Shown here in pieces: positions 5,650 through 5,813 of a stretch of DNA of 5,813 nt. Source of the stretch: an uncultured Flavobacteriia bacterium (lineage in GTDB: Bacteria > Bacteroidota > Bacteroidia > Flavobacteriales > Flavobacteriaceae); NCBI GenBank assembly GCA_946482495.1, contig CAMLRV010000154.1, positions 1 to 5,813 of the forward strand, read 5' to 3'. Positions within the stretch are counted from its first letter, which is position 1, and each line of letters begins with the position of its first letter. Both the position numbers and the translations under genes were made by a program. The notes beneath the pieces were generated by a model. That model did not search any database and was not told the origin of the DNA. It was given only the letters and a program-made list of their open reading frames with translations.

Positions 5650-5680
5650 ATCCGCATAGTAAAATATGCGGATTTTTTAT
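5650..5680 (+). terminator. Rho-independent terminator of the SIMPL-domain gene
   Basis: ATCCGCATA (5650-5658), a 6-base loop GTAAAA, then TATGCGGAT (5665-5673) form a perfect 9-base-pair stem followed by a run of T to 5678. It begins six bases after the stop codon. The opposite strand lacks a matching T-run, so it acts on plus-strand transcripts. Confidence 0.9.
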
Positions 5681-5724
5681 CTTAATACCAAGTTAATATG
5701 ATTTTATTAATATAAAAAAATTAA

Positions 5725-5732
5725 TACATTTG
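5725..5732 (+). promoter_or_regulatory. Bacteroidota-type -7 box for the gene at 5788
   Basis: TACATTTG followed by C is a textbook Flavobacterium -7 element. It sits downstream of the terminator and 55 bases before the next ATG, so the expected leader is about 48-50 bases. The upstream stretch is A/T only, with no clear TTG -33 element. Confidence 0.65.
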
Positions 5733-5751
5733 CAACCGATAAAAATAAAAA

Positions 5752-5766
5752 ACTGAATAGTTCAGT
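5752..5766 (+). repeat. Perfect short palindrome in the leader of the 5788 gene
   Basis: ACTGAA-TAG-TTCAGT is a perfect 6-base inverted repeat with a 3-base centre. It lies between the predicted transcription start and the ATG. It could be an operator or a small RNA hairpin in the leader; no T-run follows, so it is not a terminator. Confidence 0.4.
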
Positions 5767-5787
5767 ATAACAAATTATAAAATAAAA

Positions 5788-5813
5788 ATGAAGCAATTAT
5801 TAGTCGTATTATC
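5788..5813 (+). CDS. Start of a further plus-strand gene (partial, probable signal peptide)
   Basis: ATG at 5788 opens a frame of eight full codons, MKQLLVVL, before the window ends. Lys-Gln followed by a run of Leu and Val is the usual beginning of a signal peptide or membrane anchor. An A-rich stretch (AAATAAAA) precedes the ATG, and a promoter box lies 55 bases upstream, after the terminator of the previous gene. The product cannot be named from so little sequence. Confidence 0.6.

Overview
The window looks like chromosomal DNA of a member of the Bacteroidota, most likely a Flavobacteriaceae (Flavobacterium-like) genome. The sequence is very AT-rich. Intergenic regions carry TAnnTTTG boxes, the -7 element of the Bacteroidota primary sigma factor. 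Translation starts mostly lack a Shine-Dalgarno sequence and are A-rich. Secreted proteins have signal peptides followed directly by Gln (FAQ, MGQ). This taxonomic call is inference from style, not from a marker gene.

Layout. Positions 1-2071 hold a tight minus-strand cluster, read from high to low coordinates: a 534-residue SAM-dependent methyltransferase with a duplicated N-terminal region and similarity to polyketide-synthase-type methyltransferases; a 74-residue helical protein of unknown function; and the start of a YchJ-family (SEC-C zinc-motif) protein cut by the window edge. A TAnnTTTG box lies about 20 bases upstream of the methyltransferase. Positions 2072-2301 are intergenic. Positions 2302-4476 hold a second minus-strand operon of four genes with almost no spacing: an inner-membrane protein with a cytoplasmic N-terminal module, a secreted 193-residue protein, a 174-residue protein whose start overlaps the preceding stop as TGATG, and a 49-residue lysine-rich protein. 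None of the four has a function I can assign.

Positions 4477-4636 form a divergent promoter region. A long imperfect inverted repeat (4520-4576) lies exactly midway between two outward-facing TAnnTTTG boxes, 24 bases from each. This suggests that the four-gene operon and the plus-strand gene at 4637-5644, a secreted SIMPL-domain (DUF541) protein, are regulated together. The SIMPL gene ends in a clear rho-independent terminator. A new promoter box and the first eight codons of another plus-strand gene close the window.

The most interesting part is the four-gene operon of unknown function with its mirror-symmetric divergent control region and SIMPL partner: a plausible, unproven envelope-associated module. 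The methyltransferase, which stands apart from any visible biosynthetic cluster, comes second. There are no tRNAs, rRNAs, CRISPR arrays or insertion sequences that I can see.
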